From an uncultured Prevotellaceae bacterium (lineage in GTDB: Bacteria; Bacteroidota; Bacteroidia; Bacteroidales; Bacteroidaceae): a DNA stretch of 55,570 nt. How positions within the stretch are numbered: position 1 is the first letter of the stretch; each line of letters starts with the position of its first letter. The stretch covers positions 1-55,570 of the forward strand of contig CAMOTI010000052.1 of NCBI GenBank assembly GCA_946625675.1, read 5' to 3'. This document shows positions 17,984 through 26,056 of the stretch, one piece after another. Made by a program: the position numbers and the translations under genes. The notes below the pieces were generated by a model. It did not search any database. It was not told the origin of the DNA and worked only from the letters and a program-made list of their open reading frames with translations.

Positions 17984-18158
17984 GCAATGGCAGGTCTTCT
18001 GACTTCGCCGACCGCCCTCGAACGTCTTCCCAGAGTGATTTCGTCATGAACTCCAGTGACCATCTGTTCGCGCGGAGATGTTCGGCATACAGCAGCGGGA
18101 CTGTCCAGGAATCTCACCTGGTTCCCTTTTCATCACATCGTGTGAACCAATTGCGACT
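17984..18158 (-). ncRNA. Cobalamin riboswitch upstream of btuB
   Basis: Read on the minus strand, the segment has the class landmarks in order: GGGAACCAGGTGAGATTCCTG, simplified here as GGGAA then GGTGAGATTCC, then GGACAGTCCCGCTGCTGTA, and near the 3' end the B12 box AGTCAGAAGACCTGCC. The element ends about 40 bp before the btuB ATG. A promoter (TTTC, 19 bp, TAACTTTG) immediately precedes it. It should repress btuB expression when cobalamin is abundant. Confidence 0.94.
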
Positions 18159-18159
18159 G

Positions 18160-18190
18160 CAAAGTTACGAAAAAAATTGCTAATAAGAAA
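18160..18190 (-). promoter_or_regulatory. Promoter of the btuB riboswitch transcript
   Basis: Minus-strand TAACTTTG (18167-18160) is a perfect -7 element; TTTC (18190-18187) lies exactly 19 bp upstream, one mismatch from the TTTG -33 element. Confidence 0.75.
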
Positions 18191-18337
18191 GCAATGGGTC
18201 AGAAAGTTGAGTACATACACAAAAAAGTGGACACACTTCACAGTATGTCCACTCAATTGAAAATCATTATTTTTATAGCAAAGACTGCCGTCTCTGCTTC
18301 GAGTGATGTTTTAAAAAACTTTCCTCACCCATCGCCC

Positions 18338-18440
18338 GTAGGGACTTACTTTATGTATGTCCGCCTAGTAGAGACGCCCCGCGGGGCGTCTTCTAACTAA
18401 ATCCGTCGCCTGTAGGGTTTCTGTCCCCCGATAACGGGGG
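18338..18440. repeat. Composite B+A palindromic element with C/G hairpin
   Basis: Family B (GTAG at 18338) is followed directly by family A (GTAG at 18368, arms AGACGCCCC / GGGGCGTCT) and a shared linker TTCTAACTAAATCC. The same B-A-linker order recurs at 21462-21540, so it behaves as one unit of about 75 bp. A further hairpin CCCCCG-ataa-CGGGGG lies at about 18424-18439. Confidence 0.88.
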
Positions 18441-18472
18441 AACCGAAGGGGGTGTAAAAACCATTGGTCTGA

Positions 18473-18988
18473 TCAGAAATTACCGATAAGGGCCTCCACC
18501 TTGGCTTTTGTCTCGTCGGTCTTCTGCTCGTCGTTCTTAGCCGTGACGATGCCGGCATCCTCCACGCTCCAGTAGTTGCAGATGTCTTTGTACTCTGCGA
18601 TGGCGCCGGTATATACTCCTGGTGAGTAAGACGACATGAGCAGCGCCATCTTCTTCACGTTAGCTGGCTTGTTCACGCTGTACATTCTCTGAATGGGGGC
18701 CTGAATCTGTGCGCAGAGCGTGAAGTAGTAGATTGGTGCCGCAAGGACGAGTACCTCGGCCTCTGCCATCAGCGGATACAGTTCCTGCATGTCGTCTTTC
18801 TGGATGCAGGCGCCATTGCCTTTCCCATGGCAGTACTCACAGGCCAGACATCCGGCTATCTTCTTTTTCGACACATCGACAAGTGTCACCTCATGTCCTG
18901 CTGCCTCGGCTGCTGCCTTACATACGTTTGCCATCCATGCGGTATTCCCTTTCGCACGGGGCGATGCTTGAAGAATCAATACTTTCAT
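18473..18988 (-). CDS. Flavodoxin-fold NAD(P)H-dependent FMN reductase family protein
   Basis: A 171-aa protein. It starts MKVLILQASPRAKGNTAWMA, the flavodoxin-fold FMN-phosphate loop (SPRxxGNT). CLACEYCHGKGNGAC follows in the position where family members (iron-sulfur flavoprotein group) carry clustered cysteines, then VLVLAAPIYYFTLCAQIQ, the usual second FMN contact. The likely role is FMN-dependent electron transfer or quinone/iron reduction; the substrate cannot be read from sequence. The ATG at 18988 is preferred over an upstream TTG. A perfect promoter lies upstream, so the gene is likely monocistronic. Confidence 0.85.
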   Translation of the reverse strand: MKVLILQASPRAKGNTAWMANVCKAAAEAAGHEVTLVDVSKKKIAGCLACEYCHGKGNGACIQKDDMQELYPLMAEAEVLVLAAPIYYFTLCAQIQAPIQRMYSVNKPANVKKMALLMSSYSPGVYTGAIAEYKDICNYWSVEDAGIVTAKNDEQKTDETKAKVEALIGNF

Positions 18989-19037
18989 AACCAATTTGTT
19001 GTTTTTGTTCAGTTTTATGTTTCTTTACTCAATGATG

Positions 19038-19068
19038 CAAAGTTACAACAAATTTTCATAAAACCAAA
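19038..19068 (-). promoter_or_regulatory. Consensus promoter of the flavoprotein gene
   Basis: Minus strand: TTTG (19068-19065), exactly 19 bp, TAACTTTG (19045-19038). This is a full match to the Bacteroidetes sigma-A consensus. Confidence 0.85.
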
Positions 19069-19167
19069 ATTTGACACCAAAGAATTCAGCAGGAGCCCAA
19101 TCGGATTCGGCGACGGCGTTAGCAGACGTCTCCAAACACCCACAGACCCACAACCGCCGTACGCCCT

Positions 19168-19430
19168 GTAGAGACGCCCCGTGGGGCGTCTAAAACCGAA
19201 ACCGTAACAAACCCATCCATTTAGCCTTGCAGCCCTCCAGTGTGGCAGAGCCTCACTCATCCCCACCCACGCTCCTGGTGTCGGGGGGCCATTGCGTTTC
19301 CGTCTGCACTAACCCCTCAACCTCCAGGCTGGCATCCACCTCCTTCATCCCCACCAATGTCCCCGGTGTTGAGTGAATACCGTCCGCATGCCTCTTTCTA
19401 CTTTCAACTAACTACACTTTTCACTTAACG
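19168..19430. repeat. Family A palindrome followed by diverged composite elements
   Basis: A GTAG-footed family A palindrome at 19168-19191 is followed by two diverged copies (about 19227-19305 and 19320-19405) of the AGGCTGGCATCCACCTC ... CCGGTGTTG ... GTCCGCATG element seen at 13040. The tail (19390-19430) falls into 7-bp steps (TTTCTAC, TTTCAAC) and contains the TAACTACACTTTTCACTTA element. No gene is visible from 18989 to 19515. Confidence 0.65.
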
Positions 19431-19481
19431 GCGCAATTCTTAATGATTCCTAAAAATTATGCAGAATAAGGATTTTTTTCG

Positions 19482-19489
19482 TAACTTTG
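19482..19489 (+). promoter_or_regulatory. -7 promoter element of the PH-domain/dacB operon
   Basis: TAACTTTG on the plus strand, about 27 bp before the ATG at 19516. No good TTTG is seen 19 bp upstream. The element rules out the upstream ATG at 19459 as start. Confidence 0.6.
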
Positions 19490-19515
19490 CAAAAATTATA
19501 CATTTAAACTTTTTC

Positions 19516-19920
19516 ATGATACGAACGTTTCATGCAAAAACACCGGCCACCAGCTGGATTCTGTTGGTGGTGTTGGCTATGGTCGCAGGCTATGCCGCTT
19601 GGAGAAAGGAGGCCGTGATGCTGGCAGTGGCATTAGTGGTGGTCACCATCATCATCGACCGCATCATACACACGGAATATTCGATTGACAACGGAACACT
19701 GACCATCAGAAATGGACGCTTCGCCAAAACACGCTCCATCGACATCCGAGAAATCCAGCGAATAGACCAGGCCAGCGGAATGAGAATCGGCGGCAAGACC
19801 GTCGGAACCTTCCTCATCCTCATTCTCACAGAAGGCCGCGAGCTGACGGTATGCCCTAAAGACGAGACGGACTTTATCAATCAAATACACAAACAACGAC
19901 ATAGAAATGAAAATGAATAA
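19516..19920 (+). CDS. Bacterial PH domain-containing small membrane protein
   Basis: A 134-aa protein starting MIRTFHAKTPATSWILLVV. Two adjoining hydrophobic segments (about residues 12-48) are followed by a soluble part with the pattern of the bacterial PH (YdbT/YokE-like) fold: YSIDNGTLTIRNGRF, IDIREIQRIDQA, GTFLILILTEGRELTVCPKD and FINQIH. Such proteins are membrane-anchored and of unclear function. The ATG at 19516 is chosen because an upstream in-frame ATG (19459) precedes the promoter. It overlaps dacB by 14 bp, so the two are translated as a pair. Confidence 0.8.
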   Translation: MIRTFHAKTPATSWILLVVLAMVAGYAAWRKEAVMLAVALVVVTIIIDRIIHTEYSIDNGTLTIRNGRFAKTRSIDIREIQRIDQASGMRIGGKTVGTFLILILTEGRELTVCPKDETDFINQIHKQRHRNENE

Positions 19921-21418
19921 GACCTTTGCCGCCTTCATATTCCTCATGGCCGGCATTGCTTCACCAATCCAATCTCAGGTGAACAACGACATTCAGGTTA
20001 ACAACGAGAATTACAACATAGAGAACGAAATCAACATCACTCCCGAAACAACACCCGAGGCAGAGCCGAACGCAACACCTGAGAGCGCGGGACGCGCTTT
20101 CAGGGAAATCGCCAATCCCAGCTCTTGGGAATACAAACTGCGAAACCGGCTCACACCTCTCATCACAGAGGCTAAACGAAGCAAATACTCCACAGGTATC
20201 TGCGTCTACGACCTGACAGGTGACTCCGTCCTCTTTGAGTTCAACTCCCAGAAGCTCATGCGGCCGGCGTCCAACCAGAAGCTGCTGACCAGCATCACCG
20301 CACTCGACCAACTGGGAAAGGACGGGGAATACAGCACGAGCGTATACGTGAAAGGACGCATCAGTCGGGACCAGGTCATGAAAATCAGCGAACGACGGAT
20401 TCTGGACGAACATTTCAATGAGGAAGTTGGAGGGATGGTGACCAGCGAAATCGTACTTTACGACACGGCATACGTCTACAAGGAAGTGCTGCACGGCAAC
20501 ATCTACGTGAAAGGCACTTTCGACCCGCTTTTCACAACGGAAGACCTCAACGACCTATCGCTTGCGATCGGAAAGCTGCCGTTCGAGGAAATCGACGGAG
20601 AACTCATCGGAGACGTCAGCATGAAAGACTCTATCGTGTTCGGAAAAGGATGGTGCTGGGACGACATGCCGTCATACTACGTGCCATGGCTCTCACCACT
20701 GCTCTTCAACGAAGGCATACGACTGAAGCCCAAGTCAGACGTATATATGAAAAATCCTGACACCTATTTCCTCAGCAACCTCGTCAGCAGCCTGCGGGAG
20801 AAAGGAAAAGACATTCGCAACGACCAGGTCAGGCTCAGTTTCGTCCCCACAGACGCTGAGACTGGAAAACAAATATACAAGAAGACCCACACCGTGGAGG
20901 ATGTGCTCAACCGGATGATGAAGAAGAGCAACAACCAGTTTGCCGAGTCGATGTTCTATCTGCTGGGCTACAACAACGGACAGGTGGGACACCCCACTAC
21001 GGCCGACGACTGCGCAGAACGCATACGCGAAGTGATGCGAAAGGCCGACTGCAAGGACGTGGAGGAAACCACCATCGCCGACGGCAGCGGGCTCTCGCTC
21101 TACAACTACGTCACCCCGGAGAACGAAGTGCTCATGCTTCGATATGCATACAACAACAAGCACATATTCGACCCGCTGTACAAAAACCTGCCCATCGCAG
21201 GTGTCGACGGAACGATCAGCACACGCATGAAGAGCGGTGCAGCATACAAGAACGTCCACGCTAAGACTGGTACAGTGAAAGGGGTATCTACCCTCGCTGG
21301 ATATATGCGGGCATCGAACGGAAACATGCTCGCGTTCGCCATCATGAACAACGGCGTCGCCACTTCCGCTCAGGGACGCAACTTCCAAGACCGCGTCTGC
21401 CAGGCATTGGCTAAATAA
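19907..21418 (+). CDS. dacB: D-alanyl-D-alanine carboxypeptidase/endopeptidase (PBP4 type)
   Basis: A 503-aa peptidase S13 protein that trims or cleaves peptidoglycan peptide cross-links in the periplasm. Residues 1-24 are a signal peptide, followed by an Asn/Glu-rich spacer. The catalytic motifs are S122-N-Q-K125 in MRPASNQKLLTS, KSNNQFAES (SxN motif) and HAKTGTVKG (KTG motif). The large insertion between the first two motifs is typical of PBP4. It overlaps the PH-domain gene, suggesting a membrane partner. Confidence 0.94.
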   Translation: MKMNKTFAAFIFLMAGIASPIQSQVNNDIQVNNENYNIENEINITPETTPEAEPNATPESAGRAFREIANPSSWEYKLRNRLTPLITEAKRSKYSTGICVYDLTGDSVLFEFNSQKLMRPASNQKLLTSITALDQLGKDGEYSTSVYVKGRISRDQVMKISERRILDEHFNEEVGGMVTSEIVLYDTAYVYKEVLHGNIYVKGTFDPLFTTEDLNDLSLAIGKLPFEEIDGELIGDVSMKDSIVFGKGWCWDDMPSYYVPWLSPLLFNEGIRLKPKSDVYMKNPDTYFLSNLVSSLREKGKDIRNDQVRLSFVPTDAETGKQIYKKTHTVEDVLNRMMKKSNNQFAESMFYLLGYNNGQVGHPTTADDCAERIREVMRKADCKDVEETTIADGSGLSLYNYVTPENEVLMLRYAYNNKHIFDPLYKNLPIAGVDGTISTRMKSGAAYKNVHAKTGTVKGVSTLAGYMRASNGNMLAFAIMNNGVATSAQGRNFQDRVCQALAK

Positions 21419-21461
21419 GTAGGCTGTTCAGTTTGATGTTCTGAAGCTCCTTCTGAAAACT

Positions 21462-21561
21462 GTAGGGACTTACTTTATGTATGTCCGCCTAGTAGAGACG
21501 CCCCGCGGGGCGTCTTCTAACTAAATCCATCACCCGTAGGAACTTACTTTATGTATGTCCG
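21462..21561. repeat. Composite B-A-B palindromic element covering the NRPS start
   Basis: Family B (GTAG at 21462), family A (21492-21515) and a second family B copy (GTAG at 21536) stand in a row; the first two plus linker repeat 18338-18410. The last B copy ends in ATGTATGTCCG, and its second ATG (21555) opens the NRPS reading frame. Confidence 0.9.
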
Positions 21562-24500
21562 AAAAAGTTACAAACAACTGCATGAACGCCCACCATCTCT
21601 CACAAGCACAGATGGAGATTTACTACGCCTGTCAGTCCCATCCCGGCAATGTGGCATACAACCTGCCGCAAGTCTTTCCGTTGTCAAAATCCGTAGACAC
21701 CGACAGGCTTGCAGCTGCACTCAGAACTATATGGGAGGAACGGTCAACGCTGCACACCAGAATCAGGACAGGGGAAGACGGAGCACCACGGCAATGGGCT
21801 GACACGGACACGGACCTGCCCCTGCGCATCATCAGCATGGAAGAGAAGGACGTCAGCCGGCACGTCACACAAGACTTCATACGCCCCTTCTGCCTCGAGG
21901 GAGAAGAGCCGCTCGTGCGGTTCGAAATCCTCATCACAGAAAAACACCACTATCTGCTTCTCGACATCCACCACATCATAGCCGACGGCTACACCATCTC
22001 CGAATGTATCGTCCATCACGACATCCCAGACGCTTACGAGGGGAAGGCGCTGCGCAGCGAGACACTCTCCCTCCACGACTTCGCTGACGAGGAGCATGGA
22101 CATACGGGAGACGAAGACTATGAAAGAGACAAGGCGTTCTTCCTTTCACGTCTTCAAGCGTCCAGCTTCTCACGCCTCTCCACCCCCTGCGCCTTGCCCC
22201 TGGGCAAGCATCTGCAGGCTGTTGCTGACATCGAAGGCGGAGAGGTGGACACGTGGTGCTTGAAGAACCATGTGAGCCACAACATCCTTTTCTGCGCCGC
22301 TTTCGCGCTCGTTTTGTCACGGATGGGCAGAACGGGCTCTGCCGTCTTTGCCGCACTCAACCACGGACGGACGGATCGCAGGCTCAACAACTCCTACGGC
22401 ATGTTCGTCAAGTCCATGCCCGTCCTGGCTGACTGCGAGGAGAACCAGACCGCAGAGGAACTGATGCTCAAGCTGAAATCATGGATGTTCAGCACTGCAC
22501 GCCACCGGCATTATCCTTTCGCCCACCTGTGCCGTGAACTGCGGCAGACGCCGACTGCCACCTTCGCTTTCCAAGGAACCACCATCCAGGAATATCTGCA
22601 GCTGGAAGGTGAGACCGCCTATTCCAACCAGCCCATAGCGGGAGAGACGGTGAACGACCTCAGCTGCATCGTCTACCGCAAAGGCGACGTCTACGAAATA
22701 CGGACGGAAGCCAGCGAGGCTCTCATCGGAAAGACGTTGCTCCTGTCCATTGCTAAGGCCACCGCCACAGCGACAGCAGAGATGATGCACGACAAGGAAC
22801 GGACGCTGAAATCCATCCCTCTCCTCAGCAAAGAGGAAGCTGACGAGATGATACAACTGGGGAAGGGAGCTTCCCTGGACTACGACAACAGCCAGACATT
22901 TGTCAGCCTTTTTCTCAGCCAGGCAGAGCGTACTCCCGGACATATCGCAGTGAGCGACGGGCAGCGAGCGCTTACCTACAGCCAGCTGGCAGAAAAAAGT
23001 GCCTGCTTGGCTGAACAGCTCATACAGGACGGAGTGCAGCCGGGCGACAACGTCGTCGTCACCGCAGGACAGACCATCGAATTTCTTATTGCGGCCATAG
23101 CCGTGGAGCGATGTGGAGCAGCCTACGTGCCCGTCGACCCGTCGTGGCCACAAGCACGCATCAAAGAGACTGCCGAAGACTGCCATGCCCGGCAGGTATG
23201 CAACGGAGCGACAACGGCAACAGCCAAGAATCCCAAAATCAACCTCGCTCATCCCGTGCAAACCGCATATATCATCTACACGTCGGGAACAACGGGAAGG
23301 CCGAAGGGGGTGAAGATTTCCAACCGCTCGAAACTCGCTTTTATCCAGTCCATTGTCCACCTATGGAATCTCAACAGCGAATCCCGCATCTGCTGCCACT
23401 CATCCGTAGCCTTCGACGCGTCGGTGGAAGACCTCTACCCTGCCCTTACGGTCGGGGGCACAGTCTACATCATACCGGAAGAAATCCGACGTGACATACC
23501 TGAAATCCACCGGTTCATCTCAGAAAACAAAATCAATGGCGGATGCTTCACCACCCGCTTCGGGCTGATGCTGCTGCAACATGCTGATCCACACATGCGC
23601 TACATCTGCCTGGGCGGAGAGAAACTCACAGCCAACCCACAGACAGAGACTCCTGTCGTCAACACATACGGGCCGACTGAGTTCACTGTCGACGCCACAT
23701 ACCACTGGCTGCTGCCTGGACGGAATAACTCCGACATCCCCATCGGGCGGCCGTTGCCTAACCAGAGCGCACTCATCCTCGACTCCTGCGGACACATCCT
23801 CCCCAAAGGGGCTGTCGGCGAGCTTTGCCTGAAAGGGACTCAATGCTTCAGCGGATATCAAAACGAGAAGCCATTCGACAAAGACTATTATTCCACTGGC
23901 GACCTCTGCCGATGGAACGACGAAGGCGAGCTTGAATATATCGGACGGACCGACCGCCAACTGAAAATCCGTGGTTACAGGGTGGAGCCCGAAGAAGTGG
24001 AGGCGGCACTGGTTGCGACAGGACTGGCCACCCAAGCCTGCGTGGAAATGGCTGACGACAAACAGCAACTCATTGCATACTACAGCGACAACGCGCACGC
24101 TCTCCCAGCGGACGAGACAGAAATAAGAAGGCGGCTCTCACATCTCCTGCCGCCTTACATGATTCCTGCACGGTTCATCCGAATGAAACAGCTGCCGCTC
24201 TCTTCCACTGGCAAAATCGACAGGAGCGCATTGCCCAAGGCCGAAAACGCCAGGAGGGAATACCACCAGGCCACCACGGAAGCGGTGGAGAGATGGCGCA
24301 GACTGTTTGCCACGGTACTCAACCATCCAAATGTGGGCTGCGACGACAACTTCTTCGAGGTAGGAGGCACTTCCCTCCTCGCCATCTCATTGCAGATGGA
24401 GGCCGCGTCGGAAGGGATGGAGCTGCGCTACAACGACATCTTCGAGAATCCCACCCCCAGACTGCTCGCGGCACTCACGTCTGCAAGTTCCTGCCCTGCC

Positions 24501-25604
24501 ACGATTGTGGCTGACGACATATCCAGCTATAACTACAGCCGTATTCACCAATACCTCGCCAACTGGCACACAACACCACAAAATGACATTAACCCTGCGT
24601 CAAGCAAGACGGTATTGCTGACCGGAGCCACCGGATTCCTGGGAATCCATATACTCCTGGAATGTCTGTCGACATGCCAATGCGACGTCGTTTGCCTGGT
24701 CAGAAGGAAGGACGGCAAAGGGGGTCGCAAACGTCTGGAGGAAGCTTTTTCAAGCTATTTCGGAAAAAACTCGCTCCGGCCGTTTGACCACCGCATTCAC
24801 ATCATAGAGCAAGACATACTGAGTCTCTCACCCGACGACCTCCCCTGCCCAGTCGGCACCATCATCCACTGCGCAGCCGACATCCGCCATCAGCATGAAG
24901 GCAAGGCGATTGAGCACACCAATATCGAAGGTACAAGACGAATGATGGCAATAGCAAAAAAGCAGCAGGCCCGTCTCGTCCATGTCTCCACCATAAGCGT
25001 GGGCGGAACTGGTGGGCTCGAACCGCTCACAGAGCGCAACCTCTACGTGGGACAGCAACTGCAAAATCCGTATGTCCGCAGCAAATTCCTCGCGGAACGG
25101 GACGTGCTGCAGGCGGCAGCCGAAGGCAAGATTCAAGCCACAGTACTGCGAATCGGGAATCTCTCTCCAAGAAGGAGCGACGGACGCTTCCGCCGCGACG
25201 GCCTCACAGGAATGGAAGGTGCGGTGGAAGGAATCCGGATGCTGGGATGCTACCCGCGGTCGCTTGCACAATTACCCTTCGACCAGTCCCCGGTAGACGA
25301 GACGGCCAGCGCCATTATTTGCCTCGTCAGCAACAACTGCCCGAACCATCTGCTCATGCCATTCTGCCCCCAACTGCACACCCTGCGCCAGATTTTCCGT
25401 GGAACCCCTGTCAAAGAAGTAGCCGACCAACTCTTCATGCAGCGGCTCCACACCGCCCTGGCCGACAACGCAAAGCACACACCCCTCATCCAGCTGCTCA
25501 ATATCCACTCCCAAGCAGCAAACTCAACAAGCACCCCAACCCCCGTAAACAACCAACTGACAACCGACACGCTACACACACTCAACTTCAGTTGGAAAAT
25601 CTGA
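21555..25604 (+). CDS. Single-module nonribosomal peptide synthetase, C-A-T-R architecture
   Basis: A 1349-aa enzyme. Domains in order: condensation (about 10-430, HHIIADG at 139-145); adenylation (about 440-890: YTSGTTGRPKG 575-585, NTYGPTE 703-709, STGD 780-783, RGYRVEPEEVE 806-816, PLSSTGKIDR 881-890 with the catalytic Lys); carrier domain (DNFFEVGGTSLL, phosphopantetheine Ser about 940); thioester reductase (GATGFLG 1024-1030, STIS about 1145, YVRSK 1173-1177 giving the Y-x3-K pair). The reductase should release the product as an aldehyde or alcohol using NAD(P)H. By eye alignment to GrsA the specificity positions read D-A-E-C-I-L-T-V-D-K; I cannot assign the amino acid. No phosphopantetheinyl transferase, transporter or other biosynthetic gene is adjacent. 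The ATG at 21555 lies in a repeat; the in-frame ATG at 21582 (MNAHHLSQAQ) is an alternative start. Confidence 0.93.
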   Translation: MSEKVTNNCMNAHHLSQAQMEIYYACQSHPGNVAYNLPQVFPLSKSVDTDRLAAALRTIWEERSTLHTRIRTGEDGAPRQWADTDTDLPLRIISMEEKDVSRHVTQDFIRPFCLEGEEPLVRFEILITEKHHYLLLDIHHIIADGYTISECIVHHDIPDAYEGKALRSETLSLHDFADEEHGHTGDEDYERDKAFFLSRLQASSFSRLSTPCALPLGKHLQAVADIEGGEVDTWCLKNHVSHNILFCAAFALVLSRMGRTGSAVFAALNHGRTDRRLNNSYGMFVKSMPVLADCEENQTAEELMLKLKSWMFSTARHRHYPFAHLCRELRQTPTATFAFQGTTIQEYLQLEGETAYSNQPIAGETVNDLSCIVYRKGDVYEIRTEASEALIGKTLLLSIAKATATATAEMMHDKERTLKSIPLLSKEEADEMIQLGKGASLDYDNSQTFVSLFLSQAERTPGHIAVSDGQRALTYSQLAEKSACLAEQLIQDGVQPGDNVVVTAGQTIEFLIAAIAVERCGAAYVPVDPSWPQARIKETAEDCHARQVCNGATTATAKNPKINLAHPVQTAYIIYTSGTTGRPKGVKISNRSKLAFIQSIVHLWNLNSESRICCHSSVAFDASVEDLYPALTVGGTVYIIPEEIRRDIPEIHRFISENKINGGCFTTRFGLMLLQHADPHMRYICLGGEKLTANPQTETPVVNTYGPTEFTVDATYHWLLPGRNNSDIPIGRPLPNQSALILDSCGHILPKGAVGELCLKGTQCFSGYQNEKPFDKDYYSTGDLCRWNDEGELEYIGRTDRQLKIRGYRVEPEEVEAALVATGLATQACVEMADDKQQLIAYYSDNAHALPADETEIRRRLSHLLPPYMIPARFIRMKQLPLSSTGKIDRSALPKAENARREYHQATTEAVERWRRLFATVLNHPNVGCDDNFFEVGGTSLLAISLQMEAASEGMELRYNDIFENPTPRLLAALTSASSCPATIVADDISSYNYSRIHQYLANWHTTPQNDINPASSKTVLLTGATGFLGIHILLECLSTCQCDVVCLVRRKDGKGGRKRLEEAFSSYFGKNSLRPFDHRIHIIEQDILSLSPDDLPCPVGTIIHCAADIRHQHEGKAIEHTNIEGTRRMMAIAKKQQARLVHVSTISVGGTGGLEPLTERNLYVGQQLQNPYVRSKFLAERDVLQAAAEGKIQATVLRIGNLSPRRSDGRFRRDGLTGMEGAVEGIRMLGCYPRSLAQLPFDQSPVDETASAIICLVSNNCPNHLLMPFCPQLHTLRQIFRGTPVKEVADQLFMQRLHTALADNAKHTPLIQLLNIHSQAANSTSTPTPVNNQLTTDTLHTLNFSWKI

Positions 25605-26002
25605 AGTGAAATTATAAGTGAAATTATATAATAAATAGCGTACAGCGCATAGTGCACAGCGCACAGCGCATTTTCTCTGTTGAACTGCCCTCGGGACGCT
25701 TCCAAATTCCCACTGCCCCTCACAAACCCCACCCCCTGTAGAGACGCCCCGTGGGGCGTCTAAAAACCGAAACCCCACCGAACCCATCCACACTGGGGTT
25801 GTGGACGTCCCCGTCCGCACATCCGACCGGCGAAGCACGGTCAAAAAAGTCATCCCCCGCACGTCACTGAGCCGAGCGAGGGATAACAATGGTTTGAAAT
25901 AAAGCGACGAAACTACTTGTCGTCATAATGGCCATAGGCCGAGAGCACATGAACCCCGGTCTGCTTTGACCTAATTTAATCGGTGAAGAATTCATAGGAA
26001 AT
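25605..26002. repeat. Repeat-filled spacer after the NRPS
   Basis: No gene is seen. At 25637-25671 lie five 7-bp units (AGCGCAY-type). A family A palindrome is at 25738-25761, and a family D double hairpin at 25793-25843. The rest to 26002 is unassigned unique sequence. Confidence 0.75.
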
Positions 26003-26038
26003 AAATCCCCGCAAGCCAAAGCCTGCGGGGATTTTTAT
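26003..26038. terminator. Bidirectional terminator hairpin
   Basis: A perfect 11-bp stem AAATCCCCGCA / TGCGGGGATTT with a 10-base loop between the convergent NRPS and lipoprotein genes. A T-rich tract follows on the plus strand and ATTTATTTCC on the minus strand, so either direction could terminate here. Confidence 0.8.
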
Positions 26039-26056
26039 AGAATGACTCAACTGTCA

